From Alloscardovia theropitheci (GTDB lineage: Bacteria > Actinomycetota > Actinomycetes > Actinomycetales > Bifidobacteriaceae): DNA of 64,000 nucleotides. Made by a program: the position numbers and the translations under genes. Shown here in pieces: positions 54,244 through 63,799 of this stretch (the first letter of the stretch is position 1; each line of letters starts with the position of its first letter). Below the pieces are notes generated by a model that worked only from the letters and a program-made list of their open reading frames with translations, was not told the origin of the DNA and made no database searches. Location of the stretch: the NCBI RefSeq assembly GCF_004332295.1, contig NZ_RXLP01000019.1:1-64000 (forward strand), written 5' to 3'.

Positions 54244-55587
54244 CTAGTCCAAGATGAAGGTATTGAACGAGCGAGCCTTGAGTACTACGTCTATACCCTG
54301 CTGTGGCTTATCCGGATTCGCGAACGTAAACGGCATATCCTTGTTCAACGCATTTTGCGCAACAACGACCACTGTGCCATCTACATTCTCAAAAGCGATT
54401 GCCATAGAGTTAAAATGACCACTTGTGCCCAAAACTCGTGCACCTGGCTTGACATACTTTGCAAAATGCTTCATAACATAGTATTCAGGATTTCGCGTAA
54501 TTTCACCCGTCTTGGAATCGACAGAGAAGAGCGAATTTTGCATCCATCCCCATGTAGAGACAACTTCTGTCAAAACCATATTCCAATACGTATAAGTCGT
54601 TGCACCATTTCGCAAGTAATGGTTAATCAAGTGGAAAATGTATTCCGCATAATCCCATGCATTTTCGCCATTACCACATTCGGATTCAGTTTGGAAAATC
54701 TCAAGTTCAGGCCACGATTCATGCGTACGCTGTACAGCATCACGCCCCGCCCACTGGTAGCCGATACCCTTGATATACTTACGAGCCTCATCGTCAAAGA
54801 GGATGTCATCTACCCAACGGTTGTAGTTATCCATGCGCATGCCATAACCCACACCAGTAAACGCCATTTCCTCTGGACCATTGAGAGTTCCAAGGCAGAT
54901 TTGGGTATCCAAACCTTCACGCTCGAAAGTTGGTCCAAGATAATCACGGACAAAGACTTTCATATCTTCGCTGCTATACAGGCAACTAGGGAATTTTTGA
55001 TCAGCAAATACTTCATTTTGTGGGAAGAGATGCGTTACCTTAATTCCATGTTCTGCGTACGCACGTACATACTTCACGAAATAATTCGCGTATGCCTGCA
55101 AATTTTCTGGCTCCATCACCAAACGCCCAAAGTTATAGACCTTTGGGAACTTCATCCACGTTGGCGGTGACCACGGGCTTGAGAAGAGCTTCAAATCAGG
55201 CTGATATTTCTGAGCTCGCTGAATGTACGGGATCAATGTCTTTTCATCGCGTTCGATGCTGAAGTCCTCGAGTTCAAGATCGCCATCTGTTTCGTCATAG
55301 CTATACCAATTAAGCGAAAAATCGTTTGCACCCACTGGAGCACGATTAAACACAAAATTCATCTCAGAAGGATCGAAGAGCTCTTTAAAGACCTGTTCTG
55401 CATCTTCTTCACTAGCGATCTCTGTTAATGCTTGGTAACCAAGTTCATTGAAGCAACCGCCAAATCCTCGTAACGCTTGGAATTTTTCACCTGTTAATTG
55501 TAAATCTTCAGAATTTGTGCGATTAGTCGCTTCAACTTCTTGCTCAATGAACTTTTCATCTTGAGTTGTTGAAATCCATGTAGTCAT
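54244..55587 (-). CDS. GH30 glycosidase
   Basis: A 447-residue cytoplasmic enzyme: GFGGCFNELG (41-50), SSPWSPPTWMK (136-146), acid/base Glu192 in FPQNEVFADQ and nucleophile Glu301 in IFQTESECGNG, plus the side beta domain at the C-terminus. GH30 includes beta-glucosidase, glucosylceramidase and beta-1,6-glucanase or galactanase activities; the substrate here is not certain. No signal peptide, so it acts on an imported oligosaccharide. AAAGGTG is 6 nt before the ATG at 55587. It follows the MFS permease by 78 bp. Confidence 0.9.
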   Translation of the reverse strand: MTTWISTTQDEKFIEQEVEATNRTNSEDLQLTGEKFQALRGFGGCFNELGYQALTEIASEEDAEQVFKELFDPSEMNFVFNRAPVGANDFSLNWYSYDETDGDLELEDFSIERDEKTLIPYIQRAQKYQPDLKLFSSPWSPPTWMKFPKVYNFGRLVMEPENLQAYANYFVKYVRAYAEHGIKVTHLFPQNEVFADQKFPSCLYSSEDMKVFVRDYLGPTFEREGLDTQICLGTLNGPEEMAFTGVGYGMRMDNYNRWVDDILFDDEARKYIKGIGYQWAGRDAVQRTHESWPELEIFQTESECGNGENAWDYAEYIFHLINHYLRNGATTYTYWNMVLTEVVSTWGWMQNSLFSVDSKTGEITRNPEYYVMKHFAKYVKPGARVLGTSGHFNSMAIAFENVDGTVVVVAQNALNKDMPFTFANPDKPQQGIDVVLKARSFNTFILD

Positions 55588-55620
55588 TGCATGCACCTTT
55601 GCAAATACGTTTATTCATGA

Positions 55621-55649
55621 GGGTACGACCCGAAAGTTGGGCCGTACCC
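55621..55649 (-). other. Intercistronic hairpin between MFS permease and GH30
   Basis: GGGTACG/CGTACCC with an inner CCC/GGG pair forms a 10-bp interrupted stem. No U-tract follows. Possibly an mRNA processing or attenuation site. Confidence 0.45.
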
Positions 55650-55665
55650 AATAATTACAATGCTT

Positions 55666-56939
55666 TTACTTAGTAGAGCGAATCATATAGAAGAATACGA
55701 CTGCTACTACGGAGAAAGCAATTGCCACTGGGAATACCATGTTGTATCCCACGCGAAGTACGAGAATACCCGTGATGATTGGTCCGACCATCTGACCGAG
55801 AGTTGTAGCAATGTTGAGGATACCCAAATCCTTACCTGCTTCCTCTGGGTTTGGAAGAACGTCAATATTAAGAGCTTGGTCAACTGCACCATAAATTGCG
55901 TAACCAAATGCAGCGAGAATCGCAAATCCATACATAGACCACTCGGTCTTAAATACCCATGGAAGTACGTAACCGATAGCCATGCAGATGGATGCCGCTG
56001 CTACTGGAAGCTTGCGACGGCCAATCTTATCGGAAATGAATCCAGAACCAAGAGAGCCGACAAGACCTGCCACCATCATAAGAGTGGACATGAATGCCAT
56101 AGTTGTTGCTGCATGATCCTTGTCGAAGCCCATATAATCCTGAAGGATATAAAGCTGATAGTTAAGAATCATGTAGTAGCCGAAGATAAGGAAGGTACGG
56201 CCAAGGAATGCAAGCCAGAAATCGCGAGAGTTCTTAATAGGTGGGATGAATGATTTAAGAAGCTCAGAGAAGCCAGCTTCTACCTTAGGAAGATTTTCTG
56301 CAGATTCTTCGCGTGGCCATACAAGAACAGCTACCACACCAGAGATACCCATCAAAATACCTGCAATAAGGAATCCTGGGAAGGTATTTCCGATGAAGAA
56401 CTTTGCGATAATAACACCGAGAGACTGACCAACAGTAGTACCTAATGCCATGAATGCGGACATTGAAGCGCGCATATTATCTGGGACACGATCGGAAAGC
56501 GCAGCGATAATTGGCGCAATCATTGCATTCAAGCCGAACATGCAGACGCAGTACCAGAAACCGATAACCCATGGATTATCGAAAGCACCTGTCAGGAAGA
56601 GCGATACACCACCAACGATGCTTCCGCCCACAATCCACGGCGTACGACGACCAAAACGGGAGCGTGTACGATCTGAGAAATTACCGAAGAGAAGGTTAGA
56701 AATTAAAGATGCGAATGCAGTCACGGAATTCAATGCAGTGAATGCTGCTGTAGCCGCCTTCGGATCGCCAAGAACATCGCGCAAGTGCTGAGGGAGCAGG
56801 GATGCAGAATAATAGCCAGACCACCCATCCATAGCAATGCAAAAAGCAAGAATGCGATGTAGTAGCGCCAGCGATCAACAGACTTTAGACTTTCCTGTGG
56901 GGTAGTCCCCTGAGAAACTACTGTAGTTTCGTCACTCAT
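55666..56939 (-). pseudogene. MFS (GPH-type) sugar permease with apparent frameshift
   Basis: The ribosome site AAAGGAGAT and ATG at 56939 start a frame (MSDETTVV...RYYIAFLLFALLWMGG) that stops after 69 residues. The rest of the permease continues in another frame from about 56827 (WSGYYSASLLPQHL onward, 380 residues, about 11 more membrane helices). Joining the two at the first helix restores an approximately 425-residue MFS transporter. The shift sits in ATGGGTGG; one missing G in that run would explain it. It could be a sequencing error, a phase-variable tract or a real null. The downstream 388-residue ORF alone lacks the ribosome site and first helix. It would import the glycoside hydrolysed by GH30, GH42 and GH3. 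Confidence 0.85.
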
Positions 56940-56989
56940 GTATATCTCCTTTGACGGGTCTCCATTAACAAACTATGAGTGTGTTGTTA

Positions 56990-57007
56990 AATGTGAACGT
57001 TCACATT
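56990..57007. promoter_or_regulatory. LacI-family operator (perfect 18-bp palindrome)
   Basis: AATGTGAACGTTCACATT is perfectly palindromic around a central CG, as in LacI/GalR operators. It lies 51 bp upstream of the permease ATG. A second imperfect palindrome, GTTAAATCGTTTAAC, lies at 57079-57093. No LacI gene is in the window. Confidence 0.8.
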
Positions 57008-57197
57008 CCTCAATATACTGTAACACAGAAATTCAAGATTGAAAACTCTATTTAACAAAAACTAGTGTAGCACAGTTTGTTAAATCGTTTAACTAACGTG
57101 TCTAAGATGCGGAAATCACTGGATTTATAGGCGTGTCACGTACACATCATCTTCAATTATTCTCGTTAAAATTTGCTGGACACATTACTCCCCAATT

Positions 57198-57275
57198 ATT
57201 TTTTGCATGTTGAACTCTTTATATCGTTTCTACCTCGCTGTTGCCCGCTTATATCAAGTACAAGCTGCAAAAAAT
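57198..57275. repeat. Paired inverted 10-mer element (copy 6)
   Basis: ATTTTTTGCA at 57198-57207 and TGCAAAAAAT at 57266-57275, start-to-start 68 bp. It lies in the gap between the LacI operator region and the binding-protein terminator; no gene is seen in that gap (57008-57425). Confidence 0.7.
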
Positions 57276-57425
57276 TCGGAAAATTCTAATCGCCACTAGC
57301 CATATCAATGGGAATTTCATATCAGCCTTTACAGGTCCTCTTCCAACTAACGCCATCCGCACCAATACACTTACTCACTCGCCGCTTTATCAACTCGTCA
57401 TCAACTAGCATTTCCCACTCAAGCA

Positions 57426-57470
57426 ATAAAAAAGATCGCGTATCCTACATAATGCAGTTACGCGATCTTT
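57426..57470 (-). terminator. Terminator of the oligopeptide transporter operon
   Basis: AAAGATCGCGTA and TACGCGATCTTT form a 12-bp perfect stem with a 16-nt loop; the minus strand continues TTTTTTATTG. It sits 69 bp after the binding-protein stop. Confidence 0.9.
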
Positions 57471-57538
57471 AATAGTTTACAGTTCGTCAGTCTAGCGACG
57501 AGTCATACTATGAGTATTCGTGTATTCGTCAACTAAAC

Positions 57539-59260
57539 TTACTTCTGCCAACCAACGTTCTGAGGAGGCTGAGTCTTGAAACCTGCAGGACCCCAGTTTG
57601 CCAAACCTGTCTTTACAGCTACGAAGTTTGGTGGAAGATCCAGAGGAATAGTGCCGAAGAGAGCAAGTGCTGCCTTTTCAGCCTTATTAGCTGCCTTCAC
57701 AGCTTCAAGCTGATCTTCGATAGTTCCTGGTACGTGAGTTAGCTCATCAATCTCAGAATTTCCAACGAAGGTGTAGTTAGACTCTGAATCGGAACCATAA
57801 AGCTGATACATATTGTTCTGACCATATGGCGAGGTTTGAGACCAAGCCATTGGCAGAATCTCATAATCGTGACTATTTACAGTGTCAGCGAACTTGGAGG
57901 AGTCGCGGTTATCGAGGTTGATCTTGATACCAGCATCCTTCCACATCTGTGCAAGAGCCTTTGCCATATTGGTGCTGATAGAAGCATCACCGAAGTATGT
58001 GTAGCGAACTTCGAGAGTCTTTCCATCCTTTGCATAGTAGCCATCAGAGCCCATCTTGTAGCCAGCATCTTCAAGGGTCTTCTTTGCTCCATCAACATCA
58101 AGCTTGTTGCCCTCTTCTGGAAGATTGTTCTCATAACCTTCCTGGTATACAGGGAATACTTCGGAGCCTGGTGTTTCTGGCTTCCAATTGAGACCCTGGA
58201 AGTGAACCTTCATGAAGGTATCGCGATCGAATGCCTGTACGAGAGCCTTACGTACAGCTTCATCCTTCAATGCATCGCTCTGGCCGTTGAAGGTAAGAAC
58301 GTTGGTCTGAGAGCCATAGCCAAGACGAATTTGGATATCCTTACGGGACTTGATTGTCTGCAAAGAATTATTGGAAGCAAACTTCACCTGATCAAGTTCA
58401 CCGTTCTTAAAAGCATTGAGCTCAGCTGTTGGCTCCATGTACTTGTATACAATCTTGTCGAGCTTCGCTGTGTCGCCCCACCAGTTTTCGTTGCGTACGA
58501 AGGTTACAGAATCCTTATCTGCCGACTGTACCTTGAATGGACCTGCACCCCACTCAGAGTGAGGATTATCAGTCCAGCCGGAGGTATAAACGTCGTGATC
58601 AAGAGCCTGAGGAGGATAGAAACCAGTGAAGACGCTCTGCCATGGATAGAATGGCTTAGAATATGTCACCACTGCTTGCTTAGCATTGGCACCCTGAGTT
58701 ACAGATGCTACAGAATCATAACCTTCAGTGCTTGCAGGAGTATATGCGGAGTCCTGTCCGTTCATAACCTTCCATGTAGACTCGAAAGCGGTCCAGTCGA
58801 TATCAGTACCGTCGTTCCACTTTGCCTTGTCATTAATGGTGTAGGTAACAGTCAGTGGGTCTTGGTTGGTTACTTCAGCATTTGTGATGTAATCCTTGTT
58901 CCACGTCAAGTTGCCCTTGAGGTCGAAGGATACGAGGCTTGGCATATACCAGCCCCACAATTCGCCCATGTAACCGGTGTTACCATCTACAGACATGTAG
59001 TTCCAGTTTGGGGTGTACGTGGTAGCGAGTGTGAAGGTACCGCCATCCTTGATATTGTCACGGGACTGCTCATTGTCATATGCCTTTGCCTTGCTTGGCA
59101 TTGGATAAGCACCCTGGTAATCAGATTCGAAACCTGATGCTGGTTCTTCGCTACCTACAGCTTGATTAGCGCTATTAGCGCCGCAACCTGCGAGAGCGAG
59201 AGCCAAAGCAGCAACTGCAGCGGTTGCAGAAGCGAGCTTCTTCATTCCCTGAATTTTCAT
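57539..59260 (-). CDS. Oligopeptide ABC transporter substrate-binding lipoprotein
   Basis: A 573-residue lipoprotein: signal peptide with lipobox LALAGC (Cys26), a short linker, then a family 5 extracellular binding domain (PNWNYM..., WNDGTDIDWTAFESTWKVMNG). It would deliver peptides to OppB/OppC. I chose the ATG at 59260 because AAGGAGAG precedes it; the 24-codon extension lacks a signal sequence. It is last in the operon, after the fused ATPase and a hairpin. Confidence 0.92.
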   Translation of the reverse strand: MKIQGMKKLASATAAVAALALALAGCGANSANQAVGSEEPASGFESDYQGAYPMPSKAKAYDNEQSRDNIKDGGTFTLATTYTPNWNYMSVDGNTGYMGELWGWYMPSLVSFDLKGNLTWNKDYITNAEVTNQDPLTVTYTINDKAKWNDGTDIDWTAFESTWKVMNGQDSAYTPASTEGYDSVASVTQGANAKQAVVTYSKPFYPWQSVFTGFYPPQALDHDVYTSGWTDNPHSEWGAGPFKVQSADKDSVTFVRNENWWGDTAKLDKIVYKYMEPTAELNAFKNGELDQVKFASNNSLQTIKSRKDIQIRLGYGSQTNVLTFNGQSDALKDEAVRKALVQAFDRDTFMKVHFQGLNWKPETPGSEVFPVYQEGYENNLPEEGNKLDVDGAKKTLEDAGYKMGSDGYYAKDGKTLEVRYTYFGDASISTNMAKALAQMWKDAGIKINLDNRDSSKFADTVNSHDYEILPMAWSQTSPYGQNNMYQLYGSDSESNYTFVGNSEIDELTHVPGTIEDQLEAVKAANKAEKAALALFGTIPLDLPPNFVAVKTGLANWGPAGFKTQPPQNVGWQK

Positions 59261-59300
59261 TTCTCTCCTTATGAATTGAGATAAATCCATAATAACCAAC

Positions 59301-59327
59301 GGACGCAACAGTTTCGCTATTGCGTCC
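59301..59327 (-). other. Intercistronic hairpin between oppDF and the binding protein
   Basis: GGACGCAA and TTGCGTCC form an 8-bp perfect stem with an 11-nt loop in the 96-bp gap. No U-tract follows, so it may stabilise the downstream binding-protein mRNA. Confidence 0.5.
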
Positions 59328-59356
59328 ATCATTGGATAAAAGTAAAGATTACTCTA

Positions 59357-61447
59357 TTAAGCCATAGTAGCCCAATGGCATGCCACAGTGTGGTCAGTGT
59401 TCCGCTTTTCGGACACTGGGCGAACAGTTTCACATTTCTTTTGCTGTTCTGGACTCAATTGCTTATACAGAGGACACCTTGACACGAATGCGCATCCCTT
59501 AATCTCTTCAGTTGGGCTAGGCAAGTCGCCATCAAGGATAATGCGTTCGCGTCCACGCTCATACTGTGGATCCGGTACAGGAACAGCACTGAGAAGCGCC
59601 TTCGTATACGGGTGCATTGGGTTGTCGAAAACCTCGCTAATTTCACCAGATTCGACGATATGACCCAAATACATAACTGCTACACGTGATGCCAAATGAC
59701 GTACAACCGACAGATTGTGAGCGACAAAGAGGTACGCGACGCCCAAATTGTTCTGCAAGTCCTCAAGCAGATTCAAAACACCCGCCTGAATAGACACGTC
59801 GAGAGCAGACACTGGCTCATCTAGCAAAATCAAACGTGGGTTCACTGCAAGCGCACGCGCAATAGCAATACGCTGACGCTGTCCACCAGAGAACTGGTTA
59901 GGGAATCGGTCCACTTGGTCAGGCTTGAGACCAACGAGTTCCATCAGTTCAGCAATACGCTTGTTAATTTGCTCGCGATTCATGCCGATAACCTTCAACG
60001 GTTCAGCAAGAATGTCGTAAATAGGTAAACGCGGATCAAGCGAGCTCATAGGATCTTGGAATACGTACTGTACCTTCTCATGAAGGAGTTGACGCTCCTT
60101 GCGACTGAGTTTTCCAGCTACATCCTCTCCAAAAAGCTCAATCTTTCCAGTTTCTGGAGCTTGCAAATTCATAATCTGCAGCAAAGTCGTGGACTTTCCA
60201 GAACCGGACTCACCTACCAAAGCAATGGTCTCTCCTTCGCGAATGTGAATCGTCACATCGTTAACTGCATAAACCTTACCGATATTTCGACGGAAGAATC
60301 CACCACCATTTACTGTGAAGGTCTTAGTAATATTTTCAGCAGACAAGACCATTTGACGATCTTCACGTGCAATACCTTCAAAGATGGATGGGACTGACTC
60401 TTCAACACCATAGACTTCACGGAAAGTCAGGTTCTGAGCAATGATTTCATCGCTTCTATGGCATGCTACTCGCTGATCCGTACGACCTGCCAGATCAAGC
60501 AAGTCTGGTTCAGTTTCACGACAAATATCAGTAGCAATCGGGCATCTTTCAGCAAACGAACATCCCTTTGGTAGATTCACCAAATTTGTTGGAGAACCTG
60601 GAATCGGTACCAAGCGTGATGACTTTGCCTGATCTGGTCGAGGCACTGCGCCAAGAAGACCCATAGTATATGGCATCACTGGACGATAGAAGATATCATC
60701 AACATGTGCCTGCTCTACAGGACGTCCAGCATACATAACGATGATGTCATCAGCGATGGAAGCTACTACACCCAAATCGTGGGTAATAAAGATAAGTGCA
60801 GCACCAGTTTCTTTCTGAGCTTTACGCAATACATCCAAAATTTGCGCCTGAATTGTTACATCAAGTGCTGTTGTAGGCTCATCAGCAATGATGACGTCTG
60901 GATCATTAGCAATTGCCATAGCAATGACCACTCGCTGACGCATACCACCTGAGAAGTGATGAGGGAATGACTGCAAACGCTGCTCAGCATTAGGGATGCC
61001 AACCATTTCAAGCAATTCGATCGAACGCTTGTGGACTTGCTCATTCGTCATATCTGGGTTATGAGTAACCAAAGCCTCGCGAATCTGATCACCAATGGTG
61101 TACACAGGAGTTAACGCCGATAATGGATCTTGGAAAATCATCGCAATGCGCTTACCACGTAACTTACTCATCTGCGCATCGCTCTTCTCGAGCAGATTCT
61201 CGCCATCAAATTCGATAGTACCTTCGACCGCAGCATTCTTATCAAGAAGCCCCATAATTGCCATTGAGGTTACTGATTTACCCGAACCAGACTCGCCTAC
61301 AATGCCAAGAATTTTACCCTTCTTGAGATCGAAGTTAATGCCTCGTACTGCGTGTACAGTTCCAGCTTCCGATGCAAAGTTTACGGTTAAATCGCGAACC
61401 TTGAGCACGGTTTCATTGGTATCAACTGTTTTTCTAAAGCCGTCCAT
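59357..61447 (-). CDS. Fused oligopeptide ABC ATPase (OppD-OppF)
   Basis: A 696-residue protein with two complete ABC ATPase domains. First: Walker A GESGSGKS (51-58), signature FSGGM (165-169), Walker B DVIIADE (184-190), then the OppD-type C-terminal Cys cluster (CSFAERCPIATDIC, 296-309). Second: Walker A GESGSGKS (412-419), signature FSGGQ and a second CAFVSRC cluster. Most bacteria encode the two halves as separate genes; fusion is common in actinobacteria. It powers the OppB/OppC channel. AAAGGAAA precedes the ATG. Gap to oppC is 31 bp. Confidence 0.95.
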   Translation of the reverse strand: MDGFRKTVDTNETVLKVRDLTVNFASEAGTVHAVRGINFDLKKGKILGIVGESGSGKSVTSMAIMGLLDKNAAVEGTIEFDGENLLEKSDAQMSKLRGKRIAMIFQDPLSALTPVYTIGDQIREALVTHNPDMTNEQVHKRSIELLEMVGIPNAEQRLQSFPHHFSGGMRQRVVIAMAIANDPDVIIADEPTTALDVTIQAQILDVLRKAQKETGAALIFITHDLGVVASIADDIIVMYAGRPVEQAHVDDIFYRPVMPYTMGLLGAVPRPDQAKSSRLVPIPGSPTNLVNLPKGCSFAERCPIATDICRETEPDLLDLAGRTDQRVACHRSDEIIAQNLTFREVYGVEESVPSIFEGIAREDRQMVLSAENITKTFTVNGGGFFRRNIGKVYAVNDVTIHIREGETIALVGESGSGKSTTLLQIMNLQAPETGKIELFGEDVAGKLSRKERQLLHEKVQYVFQDPMSSLDPRLPIYDILAEPLKVIGMNREQINKRIAELMELVGLKPDQVDRFPNQFSGGQRQRIAIARALAVNPRLILLDEPVSALDVSIQAGVLNLLEDLQNNLGVAYLFVAHNLSVVRHLASRVAVMYLGHIVESGEISEVFDNPMHPYTKALLSAVPVPDPQYERGRERIILDGDLPSPTEEIKGCAFVSRCPLYKQLSPEQQKKCETVRPVSEKRNTDHTVACHWATMA

Positions 61448-61478
61448 GTTTATATTTCCTTTATCAGATTCGCTCTAG

Positions 61479-62489
61479 TTAAGCGGCCTTACCGCCGGAA
61501 CGTGAATATGGATCAATTGCATCACGCAAGCCATCGCCGATGAGCTGTACAGAGAATGCAAGAATAATTAAGACAAGAGCTGGGATTGCGAGAACCCAAG
61601 GCTGTGTCACGATAACGCTTTGGCCTTCGTTCAAAATAGTACCCAAGGAAACATCTGGTGCCTTAATACCAAGTCCGAGGAAGGACAACGTAGTCTCAGA
61701 AGACACAGTGGATACCACACCAAGAACGGTATTAATTACCAATACAGATCCTAAGTTCGGAATAAGGTGACGCACGATAACAGTTAAAGGCTTTACGCCC
61801 ATGAACTTAGCAGCACGAACGTAGTCACGTTCGCGAATACTCATCGTTACTGTGCGCAATACACGGGCCAAACCAACCCATCCAAAAATGGTCAAGCCGA
61901 AGACAAGCCACGCCCATCCAGACGTACCGCCTGCAGAACGCACCAAAATTGCAATAAGCAATGTAGAAGGAACAACCAAAAGCATGTCAAGAAGCCACAT
62001 ACCTGCCTTCTCAACGAATCCTTCAAAGTAAGCAATTCCCACACCATAGATTGCGGCGATAATAGTACTCAGAATCGAGCTAATAAAAGCGATTGTCAAA
62101 GAACGACCCAGACCATGAACTACCATGGCGTAAACATCGCCACCGCCATCAGTTGTACCGAAATAATGTTCTGCATTAGGTGGTACGCCCAATGCTGCAA
62201 AGTCGAGATTAGAGTAATCGTATGGAGTCAAGAATCTTCCGAACATTGCCCACAAAATGAGCAATCCTAAAATGACCAAGCCGACAACCGCTGAAGGTCG
62301 ACGCATAAAGCGTCGAATATACAACGTCATACGTCCAGTACGGTGAATTTCTGTCGACCCCGCACTCTTGCTCGTGTCATCGACGCTCATGTCATCTACA
62401 TTTCCTAGGCGCTGCGCACGATTTTCATCGTCGGAAAGAGTCTTATCTGTAGCGAGTTCAAGCTCGTTTTCATTCAAAGTTTCTGCCAT
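61479..62489 (-). CDS. Oligopeptide ABC permease (OppC/DppC-like)
   Basis: A 336-residue permease. A 55-residue acidic cytoplasmic tail is followed by the OppC N-terminal segment (RFMRRPSAVVGLVILGLL) and about six membrane helices. The EAA loop is visible in RAAKFMGVKPLTVIVRHLIPN, where the ATPase docks. It pairs with OppB. GGAAGAAG precedes the ATG. It lies 19 bp after oppB. Confidence 0.93.
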   Translation of the reverse strand: MAETLNENELELATDKTLSDDENRAQRLGNVDDMSVDDTSKSAGSTEIHRTGRMTLYIRRFMRRPSAVVGLVILGLLILWAMFGRFLTPYDYSNLDFAALGVPPNAEHYFGTTDGGGDVYAMVVHGLGRSLTIAFISSILSTIIAAIYGVGIAYFEGFVEKAGMWLLDMLLVVPSTLLIAILVRSAGGTSGWAWLVFGLTIFGWVGLARVLRTVTMSIRERDYVRAAKFMGVKPLTVIVRHLIPNLGSVLVINTVLGVVSTVSSETTLSFLGLGIKAPDVSLGTILNEGQSVIVTQPWVLAIPALVLIILAFSVQLIGDGLRDAIDPYSRSGGKAA

Positions 62490-62508
62490 CGTAATACTTC
62501 TTCCGAGC

Positions 62509-63492
62509 TTAGTTCAAACGGATACGAGGATCGAGCCACGCTGCAAAGATATCAGCAAGAAGCGCGCCGACCAAAGTACATACACCGGAGAAAGCAGCAA
62601 TTGCTACAGTTCCGTTAATGTCATTTTGACTTATGGTTGTCACAAAGTAACGACCCAAGCCATTAATTGCGAAGACGGATTCAGTAATCGTTGCGCCTGT
62701 GAAGACACCAGCTATAGAGAACGCAACTGACTGTGCCGTCGGGATAAGCGAATTACGAAGCGCATGACGGCGAATTGCTTTATTCAAAGTCAAGCCCTTA
62801 GCACGTGCTGTACGTACATAATCCGCATTCATTTCATCAAGCAAATACGTACGCTGAGTCAGATGATATCCAACTGTTCCACCCAAAGTCATAGAAATCG
62901 TAGGCAGGATGAGATGCTGCAAGAAGTCTACGAACCATTCTCCGAAATTATCGCCTTGGTACGCGTGTAATCCCGTTACGAAGAATAATCTCTCTCCAGC
63001 TACAGTGTTGATTTCAATCGCGAAGAATACGACACCCACTGCCAATACTGCAGCAGGAATAACGTACAGGAATGTCGCTATCGAATTAAGCACACGGTCT
63101 TGCCACTTGTACTGACGAATTGCTGTGTATACACCAATTGATACACCGATAACGATACTGAGAATCGTTGCCAAAGTAACCAGCTGTAACGATGCTCCCA
63201 TTCGCGAAACGATTGCATCTGAAACAGAAGACTGATCTGGAGCCTTGCCCCAATCCCAGCGAGTTACGATACCTGTCAGCCAACGCCAGTACCGAATAAG
63301 TATAGGTGTCTGATCATTAATATTTGCATTGTCAAGGGCTCGATTAATCGATGCCATAGGTGGTCGCGGGTTGCGAGTCATATAGTTCGATCGTGGGTCC
63401 ATAAACGCACTGGCAAGAAAATACGTTAAGGAGATAGCAACAAACAGCATAACGCAGTAGTTTGCTACTCGCTTCGCCAAGTACTTAACCAT
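62509..63492 (-). CDS. Oligopeptide ABC permease (OppB/DppB-like)
   Basis: A 327-residue permease with the family start (KYLAKRVANYCVMLFVAISLTYFLASAF), a large extracytoplasmic segment after the first helix, and the EAA loop VRTARAKGLTLNKAIRRHALRN. It forms the channel with OppC. The start at 63492 has an ideal GGGAGGTG; a start six codons earlier would bury it. First gene of the oppB-oppC-oppDF-binding protein operon. Confidence 0.93.
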   Translation of the reverse strand: MVKYLAKRVANYCVMLFVAISLTYFLASAFMDPRSNYMTRNPRPPMASINRALDNANINDQTPILIRYWRWLTGIVTRWDWGKAPDQSSVSDAIVSRMGASLQLVTLATILSIVIGVSIGVYTAIRQYKWQDRVLNSIATFLYVIPAAVLAVGVVFFAIEINTVAGERLFFVTGLHAYQGDNFGEWFVDFLQHLILPTISMTLGGTVGYHLTQRTYLLDEMNADYVRTARAKGLTLNKAIRRHALRNSLIPTAQSVAFSIAGVFTGATITESVFAINGLGRYFVTTISQNDINGTVAIAAFSGVCTLVGALLADIFAAWLDPRIRLN

Positions 63493-63799
63493 CACACCTC
63501 CCTTTGGCATGAGCTCTTTTCACACATATGTTTAATAAATATAGACCTATTCATGGAATTCAGGCGAAACATCGCTTGTTTTAAGCTCTCACCACGATTA
63601 CTTTGTCTGTATTTATTATATCCTTTATGCGTTTCATGCAATTGCTCGTACATATATTAGTCGATTGTTGTAAATCCTGTGTTACATGCGATTTGGTAGA
63701 CATGGCATACGTACGATACGCTAAACTATCTGACAGAATACATAATGAGAGTATCCGCGCATAAATACAGCGATACTAGAGGACAGGGAAGTTAGACTT
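63493..63799. other. Divergent promoter gap between oppB and the next gene
   Basis: No gene seen. Contains A/T-rich sequence and promoter-like hexamers, none convincing enough to name. None of the repeated 10-mers occur here. Confidence 0.35.

Noticed and set aside
55660-56253. 197-residue + strand frame over the MFS permease
   Set aside because: Antisense shadow of the permease codons; rich in His/Cys/Trp by codon reversal, no ribosome site.
57836-59137. 433-residue + strand frame over the binding-protein gene
   Set aside because: Antisense shadow of a well-supported lipoprotein gene on the other strand.
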